Assembly (NCBI GenBank): GCA_031398385.1
Contig: JANNNE010000049.1
Location: 1-37,069 of the forward strand
From: Ideonella_A sp031398385
Lineage (GTDB): Bacteria; Pseudomonadota; Gammaproteobacteria; Burkholderiales; Burkholderiaceae_C
Reading direction: 5' to 3'
DNA length: 37,069 bases
The first letter of the stretch is position 1. Every line of letters begins with the position of its first letter. Shown piece by piece: positions 1 to 6,360 of the stretch. The translations under genes were made by a program, and so were the position numbers. The notes beneath the pieces are model-generated. The model did no database searches and was not told where the DNA came from. It saw nothing but the letters and a program-made list of their open reading frames with translations.

Positions 1-186
1 TTGTCGCTGCTGTGGACCGACTACACGGCCGGCGTCTTGAACGAGCGCGACCTCGAGACCGCCGCGTTCACGGTTTTCCTGTATGGCCGGATGATCGGCG
101 CCGCCGCCGAGATCGACGACCACCTGAACCGCGGCCGTAACATGGATACCCGCACGCCGGAGGCCCAGGTCACCTTCGTCGCCTGA
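1..186 (+). CDS. C-terminal fragment of an unassigned protein, possibly citrate-synthase-like
   Basis: An open frame enters from the left edge and ends at TGA 184-186, so only the last 61 residues are present and the true start lies outside the window. The fragment is helical and well conserved in style, with the segment GRMIGAAAEIDDHLNRGRN close to the end. The run of helices ending in an arginine-rich tail vaguely recalls the C-terminus of citrate synthase or citryl-CoA lyase proteins, but I cannot confirm this. It lies 22 bases before the thioesterase start on the same strand and is probably co-transcribed with it, which would fit a CoA-related role. The product assignment is a weak guess. 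Confidence 0.4.
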   Translation: MSLLWTDYTAGVLNERDLETAAFTVFLYGRMIGAAAEIDDHLNRGRNMDTRTPEAQVTFVA

Positions 187-208
187 CGTCCGATTGCAGG
201 AAGCCGCC

Positions 209-718
209 ATGGTCATGCCCGCCCACCAACTGACGATGACGGTGCTGATGACGCCCGATACCGCCAATTTCGCCGGCAAGGTGCATGGCGGCACCATCTT
301 GAAGCTGCTCGATCAGGTGGCTTTTGCCTGTGCCAGCCGGTATTGCGGGCGGTATGTGGTCACGCTGTCGGTGGATCAGGTGACATTCCGTCAGCCGATC
401 CATGTCGGCGAGCTGGTCACCTTCAGCGCCAGCGTCAACTACACCGGCACCTCGTCGATGGAAGTCGGCATCAAGGTGGTCGCCGAAGATATCCGCAGCC
501 AGGAAACGCGCCACGTCAACAGCTGCTTCTTCACGATGGTGGCGATGGACGACGATCGGAAATCGGTTCCGGTGCCGCCGCTGCGCCCGTTCAGCCCCGA
601 CGAGCGGCGCCGCCATGCGGCTGCGATCGTGCGCAAGGAACTGCGTCGAGACATGGAACGCAGGGCGGCGCAGGCGCGTGGGCTGGAACCGCCACCGGGC
701 GGGGCAGACCCGGCCTGA
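209..718 (+). CDS. Acyl-CoA thioesterase, hotdog fold (YciA/ACOT type)
   Basis: A 169-residue protein that should hydrolyse acyl-CoA to free acid and CoA in the cytoplasm. The N-terminal half carries the hotdog signature of this family: ANFAGKVHGGTILKLLDQVA, with the helix starting at HGG and the catalytic-type Asp in LLDQ. The segment VDQVTFRQPIHVGELVTF is the second strand region typical of acyl-CoA hydrolases, and NSCFFTMVAMD follows. The C-terminal 40 residues are charged and low in complexity (RRDMERRAAQARG). I chose ATG 209 because AGGAAG lies six bases upstream; a TTG at 194 is in frame but lacks such a site. The chain-length preference cannot be read from the sequence. Confidence 0.88.
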   Translation: MVMPAHQLTMTVLMTPDTANFAGKVHGGTILKLLDQVAFACASRYCGRYVVTLSVDQVTFRQPIHVGELVTFSASVNYTGTSSMEVGIKVVAEDIRSQETRHVNSCFFTMVAMDDDRKSVPVPPLRPFSPDERRRHAAAIVRKELRRDMERRAAQARGLEPPPGGADPA

Positions 719-961
719 AGCCTCGACCGATCACCGCGGCGCTGGCAAGACCCTGTCCCGCGAAGCAGCTCGGCACGGCGTCGATGCAGCACCGGCCATG
801 CCGCAGTCTGACTCCGCGCTCGCAGCGCCCGAAAATGGTGCGCCATGCACCGGCTCAGGCGCCGCCATCCGGATGTAACAGGCTTTGGGCGCGCACCCCT
901 ATTTTTTTCGGCATTTGGCAATGCACGATCCGTCGATGTCGGTATGATGGTGCACTGCAAC

Positions 962-1306
962 ATGACAATATCTGTACCCCTCCAACTGGCGCTGGATGAT
1001 CTGATCGCCGACCTGCGGCACTCACGCAGGCTCGGCGACCTGGGTCGGCTTGCCTTGCTGGCCTACTGTGAAGTGCGGCGCTGGGCGCGCCACGCCGGGC
1101 AGTCCGAACTGGCGGAATTTTCGGCCGAGATGATGACCGGCAACCCGCACACCACGCGGGATGCGTTTCTCGACTTCATCGACCGCCTGTTGTACGAACT
1201 GTTGCGGATTCAGCGCGAACTCGGCCCGTTGCCGGAACCATTGGCTGATCGACCGGTCGAGCGGGCGAGCGCCGGCCCGTGTGAGACGGAAACGATGGCA
1301 TCCTGA
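962..1306 (+). CDS. Hypothetical protein, about 114 residues
   Basis: I do not recognise this protein. From ATG 962 it reads MTISVPLQLALDDLIADLRH and is mostly amphipathic helix, with alternating leucine and charged residues and one cysteine in the segment LLAYCEVRRWARHAG. The final 25 residues are proline-rich and probably disordered. Helical content and size would suit a small cytoplasmic adaptor or four-helix protein, which is inference only. An upstream in-frame ATG at 944 is possible. No clear Shine-Dalgarno supports either. The bases before it (719-961) hold no other gene that I can see. It is followed within 40 bases by the damaged methyltransferase. Confidence 0.6.
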   Translation: MTISVPLQLALDDLIADLRHSRRLGDLGRLALLAYCEVRRWARHAGQSELAEFSAEMMTGNPHTTRDAFLDFIDRLLYELLRIQRELGPLPEPLADRPVERASAGPCETETMAS

Positions 1307-1343
1307 AACTGCGTGCGGCCCGAAGGCGCGATCACTGAAGCCG

Positions 1344-1867
1344 ATGCCTGCACACATCCTCACGAGCGGCGAACTGCCGATGATCGAAGACGACTCGACC
1401 TGCTGGCCGAACTGGTTCCGCTCGCCGATCAACGCATCATCGAACTGGGTTGTGGCGCGGCGCAACTGGCGCGCCAGCTGTTGGCCCGCCATCCCGAGAG
1501 CCGGATCATCGGCCTGGAAGTCGACCAGCGCCAACACGCCAAGAACCTTGCCGCCCCTCAACCCGGATTGGAATTCGTGGCCGGTGGTGCGGAAGCGGTA
1601 CCGTTCGACGACCAGTGCTTCGACCTGGCGCTGATGTTGAAATCGCTGCACCATGTGCCGGTGCACTCGATGCCGCGGGCATTGGGCGAAGCGGCCCGGG
1701 TGTTGCGCCCGGGTGGCCACCTGTATGTCAGCGAACCGGTGTTCGACGGCCCGTTCAACGAGGTGGTGCGGCTGTTCAACGACGAACGGGTGGTAAGGCT
1801 GAGAGTCTTGTTACCAGTAACCCTTGCCCTTCAGGAAGGGTGGTGGTGCATGGCGCATGTGCAATGA
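1344..1867 (+). pseudogene. Class I SAM-dependent methyltransferase, apparently frameshifted and 3'-truncated
   Basis: The body of the gene encodes a Rossmann methyltransferase: motif I is IIELGCGAAQLARQLLARHP, the acidic post-I residue is in IIGLEVDQ, then VPFDDQCFDLALMLKSLHHV and the motif LRPGGHLYVSEP. Two lesions are visible. First, a family-like N-terminus (MPAHILTSGELPMIEDD, ATG 1344) lies in a different frame from the body and the two frames meet near 1393-1402, so one or two bases seem lost. An alternative GTG start at 1313 keeps the body frame but gives an unnatural leader. Second, after FNDERVV (near 1797) the frame runs into the antisense of the hemerythrin 3' end, while relatives normally continue for about 60-80 residues. 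The remnant is probably inactive; the frameshift could be a sequencing error. Confidence 0.6.
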
Positions 1868-2368
1868 CATGCCCAGGGCTGCCAGGTGGTTGTCGTTTCG
1901 ACCGAGGATGGTCTGTGCCATCGGCAGGAAACTCTCTTCTTCGAATCGCGCGTGGGCCGTGTAGGTATCGACCAGACGAATCACGGCTGCGGCATCCAGG
2001 TCGCTGTCGCAGCCCTTGGCGACTTCCTTCAAAGCGGGCTCCATGCGTGACCACATGGCCTCGATCCGGCGATGTTCGCCGACCAGGCGGTCGACGACCA
2101 CCTGGACCTGTTCGCGCTCGGGGCCCTTGATGGCGCTGGCCAGTACCGCAGGGAACAGTTCCTGCTCTTCGTCGGCATGGTGATCGATCACAGCACTTCT
2201 GAAGAAGCGCAGGATCTCACTGGCGATCTGCCGGGCCTTGGCGGCTGGCTCGAGCAAATCGGGAAGGCCGCGAAACTGCTCGAACCTGGCAATGATGGAT
2301 GCGTGGCATTGCGTGAAATCCGTCAATACGTTGCTTTTGGCGGCTGCGTCTGAAATGGGGGTGTTCAT
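1811..2368 (-). CDS. Hemerythrin HHE cation-binding domain protein
   Basis: A 185-residue cytoplasmic protein with the hemerythrin four-helix layout. The metal-ligand pattern is visible in order: His in CHASIIARF, HxxxE in DHHADEEQELF, His in VGEHRRIEAMW, and HxxxE in TAHARFEEESF. Such proteins bind a di-iron centre and sense or store O2 or NO, or act in iron and redox stress; which applies here is unknown. ATG 2368 is preceded on the minus strand by GAGGAG, a strong ribosome-binding site, so the longer open frame up to 2449 is rejected. Its last 57 bases overlap the convergent methyltransferase remnant, which suggests a deletion junction just at its 3' side. Confidence 0.88.
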   Translation of the reverse strand: MNTPISDAAAKSNVLTDFTQCHASIIARFEQFRGLPDLLEPAAKARQIASEILRFFRSAVIDHHADEEQELFPAVLASAIKGPEREQVQVVVDRLVGEHRRIEAMWSRMEPALKEVAKGCDSDLDAAAVIRLVDTYTAHARFEEESFLPMAQTILGRNDNHLAALGMSLHMRHAPPPFLKGKGYW

Positions 2369-2530
2369 CTCGGCCTCCTCGTCATGCGGGCAAATGCTGC
2401 CCGCGCAGACCAAGCCTACGACTTCGCCGCGGCGCGCAGCTTGAGGCAAATCAATCTCCGTATCGACGGCTGATTGCCGGCACTGTCGATAGACCAGGCG
2501 ATGTCGCAGATGCCCGGCGGGCGTGCGGAA

Positions 2531-3060
2531 TCAGCGAGACTTGCTCAGTGTGGTCTGAGCGGCCGTCGGTTCAGACGTGCGGCGGCCGGCGCGCCGATGC
2601 CACCACAAGATCGCTAGTACCGCGGGCACCGAAACCGCCGCGACCTGCAGATTGCCGAAGATCAGCGACACCGAAAAGACATTAGCGCCAGGAATGCCGG
2701 CCGCCCGATGCGGTGACCGAAATGCCCGGTATAGGCCGCACCCAGGCCCATCACCGCGACGATCGCCGAGACCGTGGCGATCAGGAATGCGGGCCAGGTG
2801 AAATCGATCAGCAGCAGCGCCGGCGTATAGACAAAGGCGAACGGCACCAGCGCCTTGCCCATCGACAGGCGGAACGCCGTCAAGCCGGTTCGCATCGGCT
2901 CGCTGCGCGCGATACCGGCCGCAGCGAAGGCGGCCAGCGCCACCGGTGGCGTCACATCGGCCAGCACACCGAAATAGAACACGAAGAAGTGCGTGGCCAG
3001 TTGTGGCACGCCCAGCTGTGCCAGGGCTGGCGCGACGATCGCGGCCAGGATGTTATGCGC
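2531..3060 (-). pseudogene. Remnant of a TRAP-type fused permease (C-terminal part)
   Basis: Residues read from about 3060 leftwards give a typical C-terminal TRAP permease stretch: ILAAIVAPALAQLGV, then FVFYFGVLADVTPPVALAAF, AAGIARSEPMRTGLTAFRL and LVPFAFVYTPALLL, forming several membrane helices. This is the pattern of the TAXI-TRAP fused DctMQ permeases, which are normally over 600 residues. The N-terminal two-thirds are missing: upstream of 3060 the frame turns into unrelated sequence that includes a REP element. Near 2690 the frame appears to shift, and the adjacent frame continues with a hydrophobic stretch (LQVAAVSVPAVLAILWW) to a stop at 2531. No periplasmic binding protein gene is nearby. 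It is a decayed remnant. Confidence 0.65.
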
Positions 3061-3156
3061 TGGAGCGTTTTCGCAACGGACGGCAAGTGATCGGGCGCTA
3101 CGGGTCGGGCGCGGTGTCTTGAGGCTGCAGCCGACTTGCGCCGACGCTGCCCCGTC

Positions 3157-3190
3157 TTCTGTGGGAGCCGCCATCAGTCGCGATTCCCGG
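3157..3190. repeat. REP-like element, degenerate copy
   Basis: TTCTGTGGGAGCCGCCATCA followed by GTCGCGATTCCCGG matches the element at 18734-18766 base for base at most positions, including the TTCTGTNGGAGC head and the TCGCGATT/CCGCGATT tail. The inner palindrome is imperfect here, so this copy looks decayed. Elements of the form TGTAGGAGCGGCTTCAGCCGC are abundant intergenic REP sequences in Xanthomonadales and Pseudomonas. It lies between the TRAP remnant and the MFS gene, a plausible place of rearrangement. Confidence 0.55.
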
Positions 3191-3226
3191 CCAGGCACCG
3201 GTTGCGCACGCAGCCAGCTGCCGTGA

Positions 3227-4477
3227 TCAGCCAGCGGCCCGTATCGCTTGCAGCCGCGGGCGCAGCCGCCACAGCAGGAACGCCACCACCGACAGATTCA
3301 GCGCATTCCAGATCACGCCATTGATGAACGCGGCGTGATAGCTGCCGGTCAGGTCGAACACCTTTCCGCTCATCCAGCCGCCAAGCGCCATGCCGAACAG
3401 CGTGCACATGATGACCGTGCCGACCCGCGCGCCGGCTTCGGCAGGCGGAAAATGTTCGCGCACGATGATCGCGTAACTCGGCACCAGGCCGCCCTGGAAC
3501 AAGCCGAACAATGCCGACACGACATACAGCGATACCAGGCTGTCGAACGGCAGGAACAGCAGCAGCGCAGTACCCTGCAGAAACGAGCCGATCAACAGCG
3601 TGCGCACCCCGCCGATGCGGTCGCAGATGGCGCCCGAGATCAATCGGCTGACGATGCCGCAGGCCAGCATCAGGCTCAACATCTCGGCGCCGCGTGCCGC
3701 GCCGAATCCGAGGTCGCCGCAATACGCGACGATGTGTACCTGAGGCATCGCCATTGCCACGCAGCAAGCGGTGCCGGCGATGCACAGCAGCAGCTGGGCC
3801 TGGTTCAGGCTCAGGCCGAACGGGCGATCCGAAGGCACCGGTCCGCCGGGACGGGGCGGCACGGCCGCGGCGGCCGGCGTCTTGGCACGCATCAAGGTGG
3901 CTAACGCAACGATGGCCAGAAAACTGAAGATGCCCAGGCCGATGCAGGTCGGCCGCCAGCCGACGCCGTCGATGAAGTGCTGAACCACCGGTGGCCAGAC
4001 CGCCCCGGCCAGATAGTTGCCGCTGGCACAGACCGCCACTGCGATGCCGCGCTTCTTGACGAACCACATCGAGGTGTCGGCAATCAACGGCACGAACGTG
4101 GTGGCGCTGCCGAACAGACCGATGAAAATCCCCTGCACGATGGCATACGACGTGATGCTGCCGACAGCACCGCCGAGGATGAACCCGATGCCCAGGCTGC
4201 AGGCGCCGAGCAGCAGCACCGGCACGATGCCGAAACGATCGGCCAGCTTGCCCATCAGCACGCAGCCGAGTCCGAAGCCGACCATCAGAAAGGTATAGGG
4301 CAACGAGGCTGCGGCCCGGCTGACGCCGAATTCGGCTTGCACCGCCGGCAACATCACCGACACCACATACATGCCGGCCGAGCCGATGGTCATCAGCAGC
4401 AAGGTGGCGAGCAGACGCCACCAGGCCTGCGCAGAGTCGGTCTGCGATGCAGTGCGGGGCGCGGCTTCTGTTGTCAC
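3227..4477 (-). CDS. Major facilitator superfamily transporter
   Basis: A 416-residue inner-membrane protein with about twelve hydrophobic segments. Helix 1 begins near residue 20 (LLATLLLMTIGSAGMYVVSV) and the conserved loop after helix 2 reads GKLADRFGIVPV, the MFS signature. A long cytoplasmic loop with AAAAVPPRPGGP separates the halves near residue 205. The second half repeats the loop motif as SGAICDRIGGVRTLL. The pattern is closest to monocarboxylate or oxalate/formate-type MFS carriers, but the substrate cannot be read. The start is GTG 4477; no ATG lies nearby and the upstream GAGA is only a weak ribosome-binding site. It follows the hydrolase gene at 4616-6172 on the same strand, separated by a hairpin. 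Confidence 0.85.
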   Translation of the reverse strand: MTTEAAPRTASQTDSAQAWWRLLATLLLMTIGSAGMYVVSVMLPAVQAEFGVSRAAASLPYTFLMVGFGLGCVLMGKLADRFGIVPVLLLGACSLGIGFILGGAVGSITSYAIVQGIFIGLFGSATTFVPLIADTSMWFVKKRGIAVAVCASGNYLAGAVWPPVVQHFIDGVGWRPTCIGLGIFSFLAIVALATLMRAKTPAAAAVPPRPGGPVPSDRPFGLSLNQAQLLLCIAGTACCVAMAMPQVHIVAYCGDLGFGAARGAEMLSLMLACGIVSRLISGAICDRIGGVRTLLIGSFLQGTALLLFLPFDSLVSLYVVSALFGLFQGGLVPSYAIIVREHFPPAEAGARVGTVIMCTLFGMALGGWMSGKVFDLTGSYHAAFINGVIWNALNLSVVAFLLWRLRPRLQAIRAAG

Positions 4478-4589
4478 GGCAGCGATTCTCGTCGATGCCT
4501 GCGCCCTTCACATGAAGACCGACGCGCCCCTGGAAGAATCAAGGATGCGCCCGACACATGCAGGGCCCCGGCGCGATCCCTGATTCGGA

Positions 4590-4608
4590 ATCCCGTCGTT
4601 GACGGGAT
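4590..4608 (-). terminator. Hairpin between the SGNH hydrolase gene and the MFS gene
   Basis: ATCCCGTC and GACGGGAT form a perfect eight-base-pair stem around a three-base loop, eight bases past the hydrolase stop codon on the minus strand. Only a short TTCC follows in the direction of transcription, with no real U tract, so this may be a weak or Rho-assisted terminator. Confidence 0.45.
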
Positions 4609-4615
4609 CTCGACA

Positions 4616-6172
4616 TCAGGGCACCGCTGGCGCCATCAGTTGCGTCTGCACTTCTTTCAAGCGCGCATAGATGGGTAACTGCGCCACGCAGTTGTTGATG
4701 AAGTCCATGCCGGTGCCGCCTTGCGTGATCACCGTGTCGGGCATGCTGCGCAACGCGCAGCCGTCGACACGCAGCAGCGCCGAATTGAGCGACGACAAGG
4801 CGAGCGACCGATACACCGTGCCTTGATACTGCGCGGCGACGCCGAGCAGGTTGAGCAGCACGTTTTTCTGCGCCGGCCCGGCGATGTCCGGCTGCATCAG
4901 CGCATTGATCGCGTCGTAGGCAAAGCTGATGTTCTGTGCCAGCGTCTGAGGCGCACGGGTCAAGGCAATGCCGGCGATGGTCAGTTGACTCGACGCGATC
5001 TGCTGCAATTTGAGAGCATCCGAGGCGGCGATTCCCAGTTCGGCAGCGGCCCGTTCACCGGCACCGAACGACAGCGGATCGATGCGCGTGATCGTGCCGA
5101 ACAGCACCATGGCCGACAGGTAGGAGCCGTGCTTGCTGGCATGCAGGTAGTCGTCCCACCACAGGTTCAGCGGGCCCTGACCGTTCGCCCTGACATAGAC
5201 GCCGTTGGCATCGTAGAAGCCGCTTGACTTCGCGACGCCCAGGTCCAGCGCGCGCTGAAAGGCATCACCCACCGGTGCGACGCCCGCAATGTTTGGATTG
5301 CTGGTGGCCTTGTTGAAGACCGATGCGTGCAGGTCGGTCGTCATCGTCGACAGACTGCTGTAATACAGCGTGTCCGGGAATCCGTTCGGGAACTGAGGGT
5401 TCGAGGTGTCGACGATCGGTCGGCCGTCCGGCACCGTCGGATAGTTCGGGTCGGGCACGGTCGACAGGTGCGGAAACACCATGTCCGGGCGGGCCCAGGT
5501 CTGGGTCAGGAAGACCTTGGTGGTGGCACTGGCGTTCGGGTTGGCGGGAATGGTCCGCAAGGTTCCGCACGAGCCCGTGGACAGACCGGTGAGAGCGGCG
5601 CAGGCGGCGTTTCGGGCTGCGTTGCCGACGGCGGATCCTCCGAATACATCACGCTCTCGAAAGGATTCACCGGCTCCGACATGAATGTAGCGCTCGATCC
5701 GGTCGGCGTAGTAGTTGTACAGCGGCAGGCTTGCGTTGGCGCCGCGACCGGCCGGCAGGGCGAGGTCGCTCTGCTCCTGCAGCAGCACCACATCCCATTT
5801 CTGCGATGCGATGTTGCTGCGCAGGTCCCAGTCGGCCGGGTTGCCGTTCAGGAAGTGACCGCGCAGCGAGGCCGCGTTGCGGGTCGACAAGGCGATGTCG
5901 TAGTTCAGACCGGCCTGCTCGGTCAGCCGCTTGACGATGCCCGGCACGCCACCCCAGGGTTGCGGTTCCCAGGGATTGCTGCCGGTGGCGTTGGCAGCCC
6001 GCATCGGTGCAGTGAGATCGCGCACGGCGGCCGCCTTGTAGCTCATCACCGGATCGAGCCGACCGAAGGTGAAGCTGTTGCCGACGAAGAGCACCGAAAC
6101 CGGCTGCGCGGCCAGCGTGAACATCGGAACCGTCAGCGCAGCGAGTGCAGCTGAACGAATCATGCGTTTCAT
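4616..6172 (-). CDS. Secreted SGNH/GDSL-like hydrolase
   Basis: A 518-residue exported protein. The first 22 residues are a signal peptide (MKRMIRSAALAALTVPMFTL, cleavage likely after the following AA). Directly after it comes VSVLFVGNSFTFG, a block-I nucleophile motif with GNS in place of GDS (Ser near residue 33). WDVVLLQEQSD is the middle block, and a D-x-x-H-like block appears as WWDDYLHASKHGSYLSAM. These features fit the SGNH hydrolases that act as esterases or on polysaccharide acetyl groups. The protein is longer than the usual 200-350 residues, with inserts between the blocks and a helical C-terminal 130 residues. ATG 6172 has AGGAGA just upstream, which excludes the much longer open frame reading further upstream. 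Substrate unknown. Confidence 0.75.
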   Translation of the reverse strand: MKRMIRSAALAALTVPMFTLAAQPVSVLFVGNSFTFGRLDPVMSYKAAAVRDLTAPMRAANATGSNPWEPQPWGGVPGIVKRLTEQAGLNYDIALSTRNAASLRGHFLNGNPADWDLRSNIASQKWDVVLLQEQSDLALPAGRGANASLPLYNYYADRIERYIHVGAGESFRERDVFGGSAVGNAARNAACAALTGLSTGSCGTLRTIPANPNASATTKVFLTQTWARPDMVFPHLSTVPDPNYPTVPDGRPIVDTSNPQFPNGFPDTLYYSSLSTMTTDLHASVFNKATSNPNIAGVAPVGDAFQRALDLGVAKSSGFYDANGVYVRANGQGPLNLWWDDYLHASKHGSYLSAMVLFGTITRIDPLSFGAGERAAAELGIAASDALKLQQIASSQLTIAGIALTRAPQTLAQNISFAYDAINALMQPDIAGPAQKNVLLNLLGVAAQYQGTVYRSLALSSLNSALLRVDGCALRSMPDTVITQGGTGMDFINNCVAQLPIYARLKEVQTQLMAPAVP

Positions 6173-6360
6173 ATACAGAGTCTCCTTTTGAATCGATACA
6201 GCGGCGTTTTGCTTCTGCCTTGGAGCGCGAACCTCATCGCTTGCCCACCTGTACGCGGTCATGCTGCTTTGCAGGGCGGTCGATGTTGAAGTCAAAGCCC
6301 AAGGCGTGCCATGGGGAAATCCACATTTCGCGGTCTCGGCAGCGGTCCCATCTGACTGCT

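Noticed and set aside
915..948. Promoter TTGGCA ... TATGAT before the hypothetical gene
   Set aside because: The hexamers are fair but 22 bases apart, too far for a sigma-70 promoter.
4478..4511. Longer start for the MFS gene through the frame beginning at 4511
   Set aside because: That frame is a different reading frame with no membrane helices; the GTG at 4477 gives the correct protein.
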